A DNA stretch of 64,000 bases from Nocardia brasiliensis (GTDB lineage Bacteria > Actinomycetota > Actinomycetes > Mycobacteriales > Mycobacteriaceae), in contig NZ_CP046171.1 in NCBI RefSeq assembly GCF_011801125.1, positions 1-64,000 on the forward strand, read 5' to 3'. The position numbers and the translations under genes are program-made. The notes beneath the pieces were generated by a model. It ran no database searches and was not told the DNA's origin. It saw only the letters and a list, made by a program, of their open reading frames with translations. This document shows, one piece after another, positions 57,846-64,000 of the stretch; position 1 is the stretch's first letter; every line of letters begins with the position of its first letter.

Positions 57846-58250
57846 CTATTCCATATCATCCTCCGTGAGCTTGATGTCTCCGTCGAGAAGGCCTTGTGCG
57901 AGGTCGAGAAGATCCTCGGTGTGCTTGGTAGAGAGCACAGCCCCCTCGGCGGCCCACAGCTCTTCGTGCTCGCTTGCCAGCGCCGCGAGACCGATTCCGG
58001 ACATCCAGCTCAGCAGCGCTATGCGGAGCGTGGATCGCACGAACTCATCCATGGGCAGATCAGAGAGCACCGTGCGAGCCACATTCACGCTCTCGACCAA
58101 CTCGGCGGGCGTCATGCCCGGCTCATACGGCAGCAGCTGAATCGGCAGTTCCAGCCGCAACAGCGCCTTGGTCGCCCGCATGTAGGCGTTGATCGAGCGC
58201 ACCTGGAACTTCATGAGCGTCGCGGCGAGCTCGAATTCATTGGCTTCCAT
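57846..58250 (-). CDS. Helical hypothetical prophage protein
   Basis: 134 residues from ATG 58250 (AAAGGGAAAC upstream), mostly helical, acidic at the end (LLDGDIKLTEDDME). Leftward like the HTH gene, so perhaps expressed in the lysogen. No family recognised. Confidence 0.55.
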   Translation of the reverse strand: MEANEFELAATLMKFQVRSINAYMRATKALLRLELPIQLLPYEPGMTPAELVESVNVARTVLSDLPMDEFVRSTLRIALLSWMSGIGLAALASEHEELWAAEGAVLSTKHTEDLLDLAQGLLDGDIKLTEDDME

Positions 58251-58414
58251 GATGTTTCCCTTTCTTGGGTTTGGTTGTGATTGCTGCCGGTCGGGTCCGA
58301 CCCCGACCAACGAGTATTAGATTACATCACTAGAGTATTGAATTGCAACACCTTCTTGGTCGTGAATATCTGTAGACACGTCTACGATCCGCAAATGGAA
58401 CGGCAAGCGATAGC
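58251..58414. promoter_or_regulatory. A/T-rich divergent promoter region
   Basis: The only clearly A/T-rich stretch in this part of the prophage (about 58305-58400). It separates a leftward and a rightward gene and holds the inverted repeat GTAGAC-AC-GTCTAC (58372-58385), a candidate operator. Confidence 0.45.
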
Positions 58415-58783
58415 ATGACCATCGTGGAATTCATCGAGGCTCGGCTCGCCGAGCTCGAGGGCGACGCCGAGCGCGCCCGCAGCAAGGCGGCCGGGCCGGG
58501 CGGCGACGGCGTGCTGTGGGTCGTCACCGGCATGGACAACGCCGTGGGCGTGTTCTACGACCCAGCCCGCGAGCTGCGTACTGTGGCAGCGATTCGTACG
58601 CTCATCACCGGGCATGAGCCGACCAGATTCGGTGACGAACAGGTGGACTCGTGTGCCGTGTGCTCGCACGACATCGCCGATGGATTCCACTTCGAGCCAT
58701 GGCCGTGCGGACCAGTGCGCACCGTAGCGTCGATCTGGTCCGACCACCCTGACTACCGCGAAGTACGGGCCGCCACGCCCTGA
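58415..58783 (+). CDS. DUF6221-like protein
   Basis: 122 residues. The pattern VEFIEARLAELEGDAERAR at the start, ARELRTVAAIRTLI in the middle and VRTVASIWSDHPDYRE at the end is that of the DUF6221 proteins common in actinophages and Streptomyces. Two Cys (CAVC) occur in between. Function unknown; identification from memory. Confidence 0.65.
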   Translation: MTIVEFIEARLAELEGDAERARSKAAGPGGDGVLWVVTGMDNAVGVFYDPARELRTVAAIRTLITGHEPTRFGDEQVDSCAVCSHDIADGFHFEPWPCGPVRTVASIWSDHPDYREVRAATP

Positions 58784-58949
58784 GCGAGCCCCGCAAGATC
58801 GAAAACTTCTTGACCTGCTGCTATTGTGGGTGGCACTCGAAACCGGTACTGACGACCCGACCCGAAATGTCGGCGACAGTGCCGGTTTTCGCATGTCATG
58901 GGCCATTTCCGGCCGCCTCGCAACCTCCGCTCACCCCGAGGAGTTCGCC

Positions 58950-59039
58950 ATGTCGACACTGTCCGCCGCCGCCTCGCTCGTCCCGTGGGAACTGCTCGGC
59001 CGAATCGCGCTTGCCGTGTTCCGCGAGATCGTCCGATGA
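58950..59039 (+). CDS. Micro-protein 1 of an overlapping chain
   Basis: 29 residues (MSTLSAAASLVPWELLGRIA...), amphipathic or membrane-associated helix. CGAGGAG precedes ATG 58950. Its TGA overlaps the next ATG. Confidence 0.45.
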   Translation: MSTLSAAASLVPWELLGRIALAVFREIVR

Positions 59040-59146
59040 ACTTGCTCGACGTGCTCGGGCTGCTGCTCGGGTGTCTGCGCACCTCGGCGCCGCGCACCCT
59101 CGAGCAGCCGCTCTACGCCGCGCTGTACGGTTCCTGGCCGGTCTAA
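59036..59146 (+). CDS. Micro-protein 2 of an overlapping chain
   Basis: 36 residues starting MNLLDVLGLLLGCLRTS, hydrophobic N-terminus. ATGA overlap upstream, TAATG overlap downstream. Confidence 0.45.
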   Translation: MNLLDVLGLLLGCLRTSAPRTLEQPLYAALYGSWPV

Positions 59147-59229
59147 TGCCCGCCTGGCTCGACGCCGTGCTGCTGTTCGCCGCCCGGTGGCTTGCCGACC
59201 GCGCCGGACTCGGACGGCGTCGACCATGA
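59146..59229 (+). CDS. Micro-protein 3 of an overlapping chain
   Basis: 27 residues (MPAWLDAVLLFAARWLADRA...), amphipathic helix with a basic end GRRRP. Its TGA overlaps the ATG of the HNH gene. Confidence 0.45.
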   Translation: MPAWLDAVLLFAARWLADRAGLGRRRP

Positions 59230-59528
59230 GCCGCAAGCGCACCACCACGCAGAAGGGGCTCGGGTGGGCACACCAGCAACGCCGCCGGGCTCTGCTCGAG
59301 ACGCTGCGCGACGGCGAGATGTGTGGGTGGTGTGGTCTACCCATGTACCGCGTGCAGGCGCTCGCGGCCGATCACAGTCACGCCCGAGCCCACGGGGGCA
59401 AGGTTGCTGACCGCCTGCTGCATGACGTGTGCAACAAGGAACGCGGCGACGGCTCGCGCGATCACCTGCGACCGGCCGTCACTCGCGCACACGGCGGCCA
59501 CGCCGCGAACGCCCTCGACTGGGGCTGA
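59226..59528 (+). CDS. HNH endonuclease
   Basis: 100 residues with CGWCGLPM (zinc), AADHSHARAHGG (the first His pair) and LLHDVCNKERGDG (the Asn/His end), an HNH nuclease of the type encoded just before the terminases and required for packaging cleavage in many phages. ATG 59226 overlaps the previous stop. A terminator follows before the small terminase. Confidence 0.88.
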   Translation: MSRKRTTTQKGLGWAHQQRRRALLETLRDGEMCGWCGLPMYRVQALAADHSHARAHGGKVADRLLHDVCNKERGDGSRDHLRPAVTRAHGGHAANALDWG

Positions 59529-59562
59529 CGTGGGCACCCCCTCCTAATCATCGGACCCCCGG

Positions 59563-59590
59563 GGCCTGACTCGTCCGCGGCAGTCAGGCC
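59563..59590 (+). terminator. Terminator between HNH and small terminase genes
   Basis: GGCCTGACT (59563-59571) pairs with AGTCAGGCC (59582-59590), then GTTTCTCTCT. It separates the early from the packaging genes. Confidence 0.75.
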
Positions 59591-59647
59591 GTTTCTCTCT
59601 CCCCCGGGTGAGCGCGGGGGCCGGACGGGCAGGGGGTAGGTAGCACC

Positions 59648-60031
59648 GTGGACGCTCCCGCGCCCGATCTGCGGCCCGATTCCCTCGGCGAGCGAGGTTT
59701 GGCGCTCTGGTCAGCCCTGATGGCGGGCCGGGGGCAAGATGCGGCTCGCGCCGTGCTCGCCGGGGAGGCCGCCCGCCTGGCCGACCGCCTCGACGGGCTA
59801 GATCGGTTACTTTCTGGCAAACATGATGGGTTGGCTCAGTTGTCGACCCGCAAATCGGATGGGGCCGTGGTTTTGGTCGTCGACTCGGCCGTGAGCGAGG
59901 CGAGGCAGGCCACGACCGCTCTCCGGCAGTTGATCTACCAGCTAACCGCCGAATCCGGCGCTAAACCGGCAGGAGGCACGCTTGCTGACGAGCTGGCCGC
60001 GCGCCGGGCTGGTCGGGACACAGGAACCTAG
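59648..60031 (+). CDS. Small terminase subunit (TerS)
   Basis: 127 residues from GTG 59648, helical, with the family-like RGLALWSALMAGR start and central coiled-coil helices (ARLADRLDGLDRLL; SAVSEARQATTALRQLIYQL). It recognises phage DNA for packaging. It lies directly before and overlaps the large terminase by 50 bp. Assignment rests largely on position and size. Confidence 0.72.
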   Translation: MDAPAPDLRPDSLGERGLALWSALMAGRGQDAARAVLAGEAARLADRLDGLDRLLSGKHDGLAQLSTRKSDGAVVLVVDSAVSEARQATTALRQLIYQLTAESGAKPAGGTLADELAARRAGRDTGT

Positions 60032-61523
60032 GGTCGCGCACCGCCCTACGACCGCAGTCGACTACAGCGCGGCCGAGGAGGCGTTCGACCTCGTCGACAT
60101 CGCCGGGCGGCGCCTACCGCCGTGGCAATCGGGCGCGGTCCGCGACGGCACCGCCCGGCGCGCCGATGGGAAGTGGTCGGCATTCGAGGTCTGCCTGCTC
60201 GCGAGCAGGCAGAACGGCAAGAACGGCGTACTCGAGGCCGTGGTGCTGTGGTGGATGATCCACGAGCCCGGCGTGCAGATTCTCTACACCGCACACGAGT
60301 TCAAGACCGCGCTCAAGACCATGGTCAAGCTCATGGCGTTGTTCAACGCCTCGCCGCTGCTACAGCGCGAGCTCATGCCCAAGCAGCCGCGGCAGGGCAA
60401 CGGCCGCGAGAGCATCACGCTCCAGAACGGCTCGTGCATCTACTTCGCGACCAGGACGGCGCAGGGCGGGCGCGGCGGATCGTACGACCGGCTCATCATC
60501 GACGAAGCAATGATCTGCTCGCCCGAGGCTCGGGCCGCGCTCATGCCGCTACTGACCACTGCGGCCAATCCGCAGGTCTGGTACCTCGGGTCGGCGGCCG
60601 ACGCGGACAGTCAAGCCACCTGCGGCGCGTGGGCGTCGCTGCGACGGCGCGCGCTCGACAAGGTCGGCAAGCGGTTGCTTTGGCTCGAGTGGTCGGCGCC
60701 CGAGCTGCCCGACGGCGCGACGGCCGAGGAGCGCGCAGCGTGGCGGATGGACCGGCGCAACTGGGCCGCGGCTAACCCGTCGTGCGGCTACCTGTTCGAC
60801 GAGGAGTTCATCGAGGACGAGGTCGCCAGCTTTGCCGACCAGCTCGATAAGTGGGAAATCGAGCGCCTGTCGTCGGGCAAGTGGCCCCGCCCTGCCGAGG
60901 CGCGTGAGCGCGTCATCCCGGCTGGGACGTGGGAGGACATGACCGAACTCGACGTGCGAGTGCAGGGACCGATCGCGCTCGCGCTGGACATGACGGGCGA
61001 TCTCTCGACGGTCGCGCTCGGCGCGGCCACCCGCACCGTCGAGGGCAAGCTGCGCCTCGAGCTGGGGCACCACGGCCCGGCTCAGGGCATCGTCGAGCGC
61101 GTCGCGCAGCTCGTCGCCCGGTGGGACCCGTGCGCGGTCGTGATCAACAGCAGCAGCCCGGCACGGCATCTCGCGCCGAAGCTGCTCGCGGTCGGGATCG
61201 AGGTCGAGACGAGCAACGGGTCGCAGGCGGCCGACGCCGCGGTCGGCCTGGTTGCCGATTCGCTCGACGGGCTGCTGTCACATGCCGGCGACCCTCGCCT
61301 CGCCGATGCGGTGCGCGACGCGAAGACCAAGCCGCTCGCGGGCGGCAAGTTCGGGTGGGACTACCTCGAGGGTGATGTGACCCGCATACAGGCGATCTCG
61401 CTCGCTCGGTGGGGACTGCTCGAGTTCGGACTCACGCCGAGCACCCCACCCCAGATGCCCACGCAGGACGACAGCGACCCGCACACCGAGCAGCAAGACG
61501 AGCTCATGGCTATGGGGTTCTAG
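59982..61523 (+). CDS. Large terminase subunit (TerL)
   Basis: 513 residues; packaging ATPase and nuclease. Walker A-like SRQNGKNG (75-82) and Walker B LIIDEA (171-176) mark the ATPase; the C-terminal nuclease starts near LALDMTGDLSTVALG. TTG 59982 is chosen because AGGAGG lies 6 bp upstream, although this overlaps terS by 50 bp; the conserved part starts near residue 27. The A motif SRQNGKNG departs from GxxxxGKT, which is usual in this TerL group. Confidence 0.92.
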   Translation: MLTSWPRAGLVGTQEPRVAHRPTTAVDYSAAEEAFDLVDIAGRRLPPWQSGAVRDGTARRADGKWSAFEVCLLASRQNGKNGVLEAVVLWWMIHEPGVQILYTAHEFKTALKTMVKLMALFNASPLLQRELMPKQPRQGNGRESITLQNGSCIYFATRTAQGGRGGSYDRLIIDEAMICSPEARAALMPLLTTAANPQVWYLGSAADADSQATCGAWASLRRRALDKVGKRLLWLEWSAPELPDGATAEERAAWRMDRRNWAAANPSCGYLFDEEFIEDEVASFADQLDKWEIERLSSGKWPRPAEARERVIPAGTWEDMTELDVRVQGPIALALDMTGDLSTVALGAATRTVEGKLRLELGHHGPAQGIVERVAQLVARWDPCAVVINSSSPARHLAPKLLAVGIEVETSNGSQAADAAVGLVADSLDGLLSHAGDPRLADAVRDAKTKPLAGGKFGWDYLEGDVTRIQAISLARWGLLEFGLTPSTPPQMPTQDDSDPHTEQQDELMAMGF

Positions 61524-61536
61524 GAGGTGGGACAGC

Positions 61537-62877
61537 GTGGCTAAGGCCAAGCAGATGCCGACACAGGCCGAAATCGGCTATGCCACAGAGTCTTTCGATG
61601 ACACGGGCGGAATGTTCTGGCAGACGGCCGAGGATACGCCCGAGCTCATCTGGCCCGAGTCCGCGCGCGTGTATCGGAGGATGGAACGGCAAGACGCCCA
61701 GATCACCTCGGTTATGCGCGCGGTGCGCCTGCCGATCCGGCGGACGAGCTGGCGCGTCGATCCGGACGGCGCCCGGCCCGAGGTGACTGAGCACATTGCC
61801 GCCGACCTCGGCCTGCCGATCGTCGGACAGGCGCCGGTGCCGAGGCGACGGCGCGGCCGGTTCTCGTGGGGCGAGCATCTCGCCTCGGCGCTGTTGTGCC
61901 TGCGCTACGGTCACCAGTTCTTCGAGCCGCTCTGGTCGGTCGACGAGGTGACCGGCCTGTACCACCTGCGCAAGCTGGGACAGCGCTTGTCCGAGTCCAT
62001 TTCGGGTATCGAGGTCGACCGCGACGGCGGGCTCGTCGCGATCGAGCAGTACGGCATGAGCACCCGTGGTGGCCCCGTGCGTATCCCGGTCGAGCGGCTC
62101 GTCGCCTACGTCGTCGACCGTGAGGGCGGCGACTGGACCGGGCAAAGTCTGTTGCGTCCGGCGTACAAGCACTGGCTCGTGCGCGACCGGCTGCTGCGCG
62201 TGCAGGCGCAGACGATCGAGCGAAACGGTATGGGCGTGCCCGTCTACGAGGGCGGCCCGGCCGATGATCAGCAGCAGCTCGAGGCGGGCAAGAAGATCGC
62301 CCAGAGCTACAAGTCGGGCATCGCGTCGGGCGCGGCGACGCCGTATCAGGCCCGCCTACGGCTCGCCGGTGTCGAGGGCAACCTGCCCGATGCGCAACCG
62401 GCCATCGACTACCACGATGCGCAGATCGGCCGCTCGGTGCTGGCGCACTTCCTCAACCTCGGAAACTCAACGGGCAGTTGGGCACTCGGCACGACGTTCG
62501 CCGATTTCTTCGTGATGAGTTTGCAGACCGTCGCCGAGATGGTCCGCGACACCGCGCAGGCGCACATCGTCGAGGACTTGGTCGATGCCAATTGGGGGCC
62601 GGATGAACCGGCGCCGCGGTTGGTGTTCGACGAGATCGGCAGTCGGAAGGACAGCACGGCGGCGGCCCTCGAGATTCTCGTGCGCGCCGGGATTCTCACG
62701 CCAGACGAGGCGATCGAGCAGGCCGCTCGGCAGGACTACGGCCTACCGATCCGCGAGGCCGTCGAGGACGCCGAGCCCGCCGAACCCACCGCCGCCCCCG
62801 CCCTCGCGCCCGCCGCGCATCGCGCGATCCGCCCGGCGGCCCGCATCGAGCCGAATGGAGCACTGACGCTGTGGTGA
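61537..62877 (+). CDS. Portal protein (DUF935/Mu gp29-like)
   Basis: 446 residues, dodecameric ring at the capsid vertex through which DNA enters. Segments RQDAQITSVMRAVRLPIRRTSW, YGHQFFEPLW, VAYVVDREGGDWTGQSLLRPAYKHWLVRD and FGLxxGNSTGSWALG-like LNLGNSTGSWALGTTFADFF are of the portal type. The start is GTG 61537. Its stop overlaps the protease start (GTGA). Confidence 0.88.
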   Translation: MAKAKQMPTQAEIGYATESFDDTGGMFWQTAEDTPELIWPESARVYRRMERQDAQITSVMRAVRLPIRRTSWRVDPDGARPEVTEHIAADLGLPIVGQAPVPRRRRGRFSWGEHLASALLCLRYGHQFFEPLWSVDEVTGLYHLRKLGQRLSESISGIEVDRDGGLVAIEQYGMSTRGGPVRIPVERLVAYVVDREGGDWTGQSLLRPAYKHWLVRDRLLRVQAQTIERNGMGVPVYEGGPADDQQQLEAGKKIAQSYKSGIASGAATPYQARLRLAGVEGNLPDAQPAIDYHDAQIGRSVLAHFLNLGNSTGSWALGTTFADFFVMSLQTVAEMVRDTAQAHIVEDLVDANWGPDEPAPRLVFDEIGSRKDSTAAALEILVRAGILTPDEAIEQAARQDYGLPIREAVEDAEPAEPTAAPALAPAAHRAIRPAARIEPNGALTLW

Positions 62878-64000
62878 ACAAGAGGGGCGCAAAGCCCGAC
62901 CCGTGGTACCGAATCAAGGCGCTCGACACCAGTTCGGCCGAGGTGCTGATCTACGACGAGATTGATCCGTATTGGGGCGTCTCGGCCGCGACGTTCGCGA
63001 AGGACCTCGCGCAGATCGATGCCGACGCGATCACCGTTCGGATCAACAGCCCCGGCGGCGACGTGTACGAGGGGCTCGCGATCCTCAATACGCTCCGCGG
63101 CCACCGCGCCCGCGTGACGACCGTCATCGACGGGATTGCCGCCAGCGCAGCGAGTTTCATCGCCATGGCCGGTGCCGAGGTAGTGATCTGCCGCAACGCC
63201 GAGATCATGATCCACGACGCCCGGATGTGGGCGGGCGGCAACGCCGACGAGATGCGAAAGCACGTCGAGACCCTCGACCGCACCTCGGACAACATCGCCT
63301 CGATCTACGCCGAAAAGGCCGGCGGGACGGCCGAGGAATGGCGCGAGCTCATGCGCGCCGAGACGTGGTTCTCAGCGGCCGAGGCCGTCGCCGCCGGGCT
63401 CGCCGACCGCGTCGAGGTCGCGCAGGTCGAGCCCGAGCTCGTCGCCCGATTCGACCTGTCGACGTTCAACTACGCCGGGCGTGATCGCGCGCCCGCACCC
63501 CGTACCCCCTCTGCCACCGAGGCCGAGGCCAACCCGGAAGGAACGCGAATGACTGCTCTCGCCGCCATCGCGAAGCGCCTCGGCCTGGCCGAGAACGCAG
63601 ACGACGCCGCCGTTACCGCGGCACTCGACAAGGCGCTCGGCCGACCGGCCGACGCGATCACCCCCGTACAGCTCCCGTTCAACGACAACGACATTCAGTT
63701 CTTGCGGGCGCTCGTCGCGTCCGGGCCTGAGCTGCTCGCCACCGCCACCACGGCCGTGAGCGACGGCGTCTCGCCCGATGTCGCCGCCATCGCGCAGCCG
63801 ATCGTCGACAGCTTTCAGGAGGCGATCGACACCGCGAACGAGGCGCTTGAGGTGTGGGGGCAGAACTCGACGCCCGAGCCCGAACCGGCGCCCGCGACCG
63901 ACCAGGCACCGGGCGCCCCGGCAAACAGCCTCGGCGAGCTGCCCGCCGGTGTCGTCGCGGTTGAGGCCGCGGTGCTCGCCGAGCTGCGCACCAAGGCGGC
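62874..64000 (+). CDS. ClpP-type prohead protease with scaffold-like C-terminal part (incomplete)
   Basis: Open from GTG 62874 to the window edge (375 codons seen). Residues about 20-185 are a ClpP/S14 serine protease: INSPGGDVYEGLAI, nucleophile candidate Ser91 in GIAAS, His114 in IMIHDA. A linker rich in Pro/Ala is followed by a second part from residue 226 (MTALAAIAKRLGLAEN...) that is acidic and helical, like scaffold proteins. An internal ATG with its own ribosome binding site lies there. It matures the capsid; the major capsid gene should follow outside the window. Confidence 0.87.
   Translation, partial: MNKRGAKPDPWYRIKALDTSSAEVLIYDEIDPYWGVSAATFAKDLAQIDADAITVRINSPGGDVYEGLAILNTLRGHRARVTTVIDGIAASAASFIAMAGAEVVICRNAEIMIHDARMWAGGNADEMRKHVETLDRTSDNIASIYAEKAGGTAEEWRELMRAETWFSAAEAVAAGLADRVEVAQVEPELVARFDLSTFNYAGRDRAPAPRTPSATEAEANPEGTRMTALAAIAKRLGLAENADDAAVTAALDKALGRPADAITPVQLPFNDNDIQFLRALVASGPELLATATTAVSDGVSPDVAAIAQPIVDSFQEAIDTANEALEVWGQNSTPEPEPAPATDQAPGAPANSLGELPAGVVAVEAAVLAELRTKA
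63536..63551 (+). promoter_or_regulatory. Internal ribosome binding site and ATG in the protease gene
   Basis: GGAAGGAA (63536-63543), 5-bp spacer, ATG 63549 in the same frame. It sits exactly at the border of the protease and scaffold-like parts, so a separate scaffold protein may be made. Confidence 0.6.

Larger units (their letters stand above)
46026..64000. mobile_element. Prophage integrated at tRNA-Leu (left part; right end outside the window)
   Basis: The integrase gene begins 112 bp after tRNA-Leu. It is followed by immunity-type regulators, recombination genes (RecB/Cas4-like plus RecT-like), replication-type genes, HNH nuclease, terminases, portal and prohead protease, all in the order of a tailed temperate phage. 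attL should lie in the 3' end of tRNA-Leu; attR and the tail genes are beyond the window. At least 18 kb are present. Confidence 0.93.

Overview
The window opens on the ATG of dnaA and runs through the origin-proximal region of a high-GC actinobacterium. The order dnaA-dnaN-recF-dciA-gyrB-gyrA-DUF3566, then tRNA-Ile and tRNA-Ala, ppiA, a PH-domain gene, crgA, trpG, and the divisome/elongasome cluster pknB-pknA-pbpA-rodA-pstP-fhaB-fhaA is that of Mycobacteriales. Protein lengths and the accessory genes suggest Nocardia or a close relative; the genus is an inference. Two mobile elements interrupt the conserved backbone: an integrative element in tRNA-Ile (about 13.0-23.9 kb) and a prophage that starts at tRNA-Leu (about 46.0 kb) and runs off the right edge.

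Replication core (1-12.8 kb). dnaA and dnaN flank a 1-kb origin holding four copies of a 21-bp unit (TGTGGA joined to an XhoI-type palindrome), then a predicted DnaA-trio/unwinding element. recF, dciA and both gyrase genes follow. parS-like 14-mers lie at 6405 and 32277.

Integrative element (13013-23862). This is a pSAM2-type actinomycete integrative and conjugative element (AICE): Pra-like activator, DUF2637 (SpdB-like) protein, FtsK-type DNA translocase, a run of small overlapping genes, an HUH-type RepSA-like initiator, Xis and a tyrosine integrase. A GntR regulator and a low-GC glycosyltransferase are cargo. The duplication (43 bp) covers the 5' half of tRNA-Ile up to the anticodon stem, so the element supplies the 5' half and a replacement promoter for the working tRNA gene.

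Chromosomal stretch (23.9-45.9 kb). tRNA-Ile, tRNA-Ala, small membrane proteins, a DrrAB-type ABC exporter, a CwsA-like stub, ppiA, a rhomboid protease, crgA, trpG, a RibD-like enzyme with swapped domains, a CBS protein, and the Ser/Thr-kinase cluster that controls growth and septation.

Prophage (from tRNA-Leu to the right edge). Integrase, coiled-coil protein, Rv3651-like PAS protein, divergent repressor/Cro pair with leaderless-type promoters, RecB/Cas4-like nuclease plus RecT-like annealing protein, a replication gene split at a 3 x 8-bp repeat, many small zinc-binding proteins, HNH nuclease, small and large terminase, portal and a ClpP-type prohead protease with a probable nested scaffold start. 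The two integrases of the window share a 43-residue module placed at different positions.
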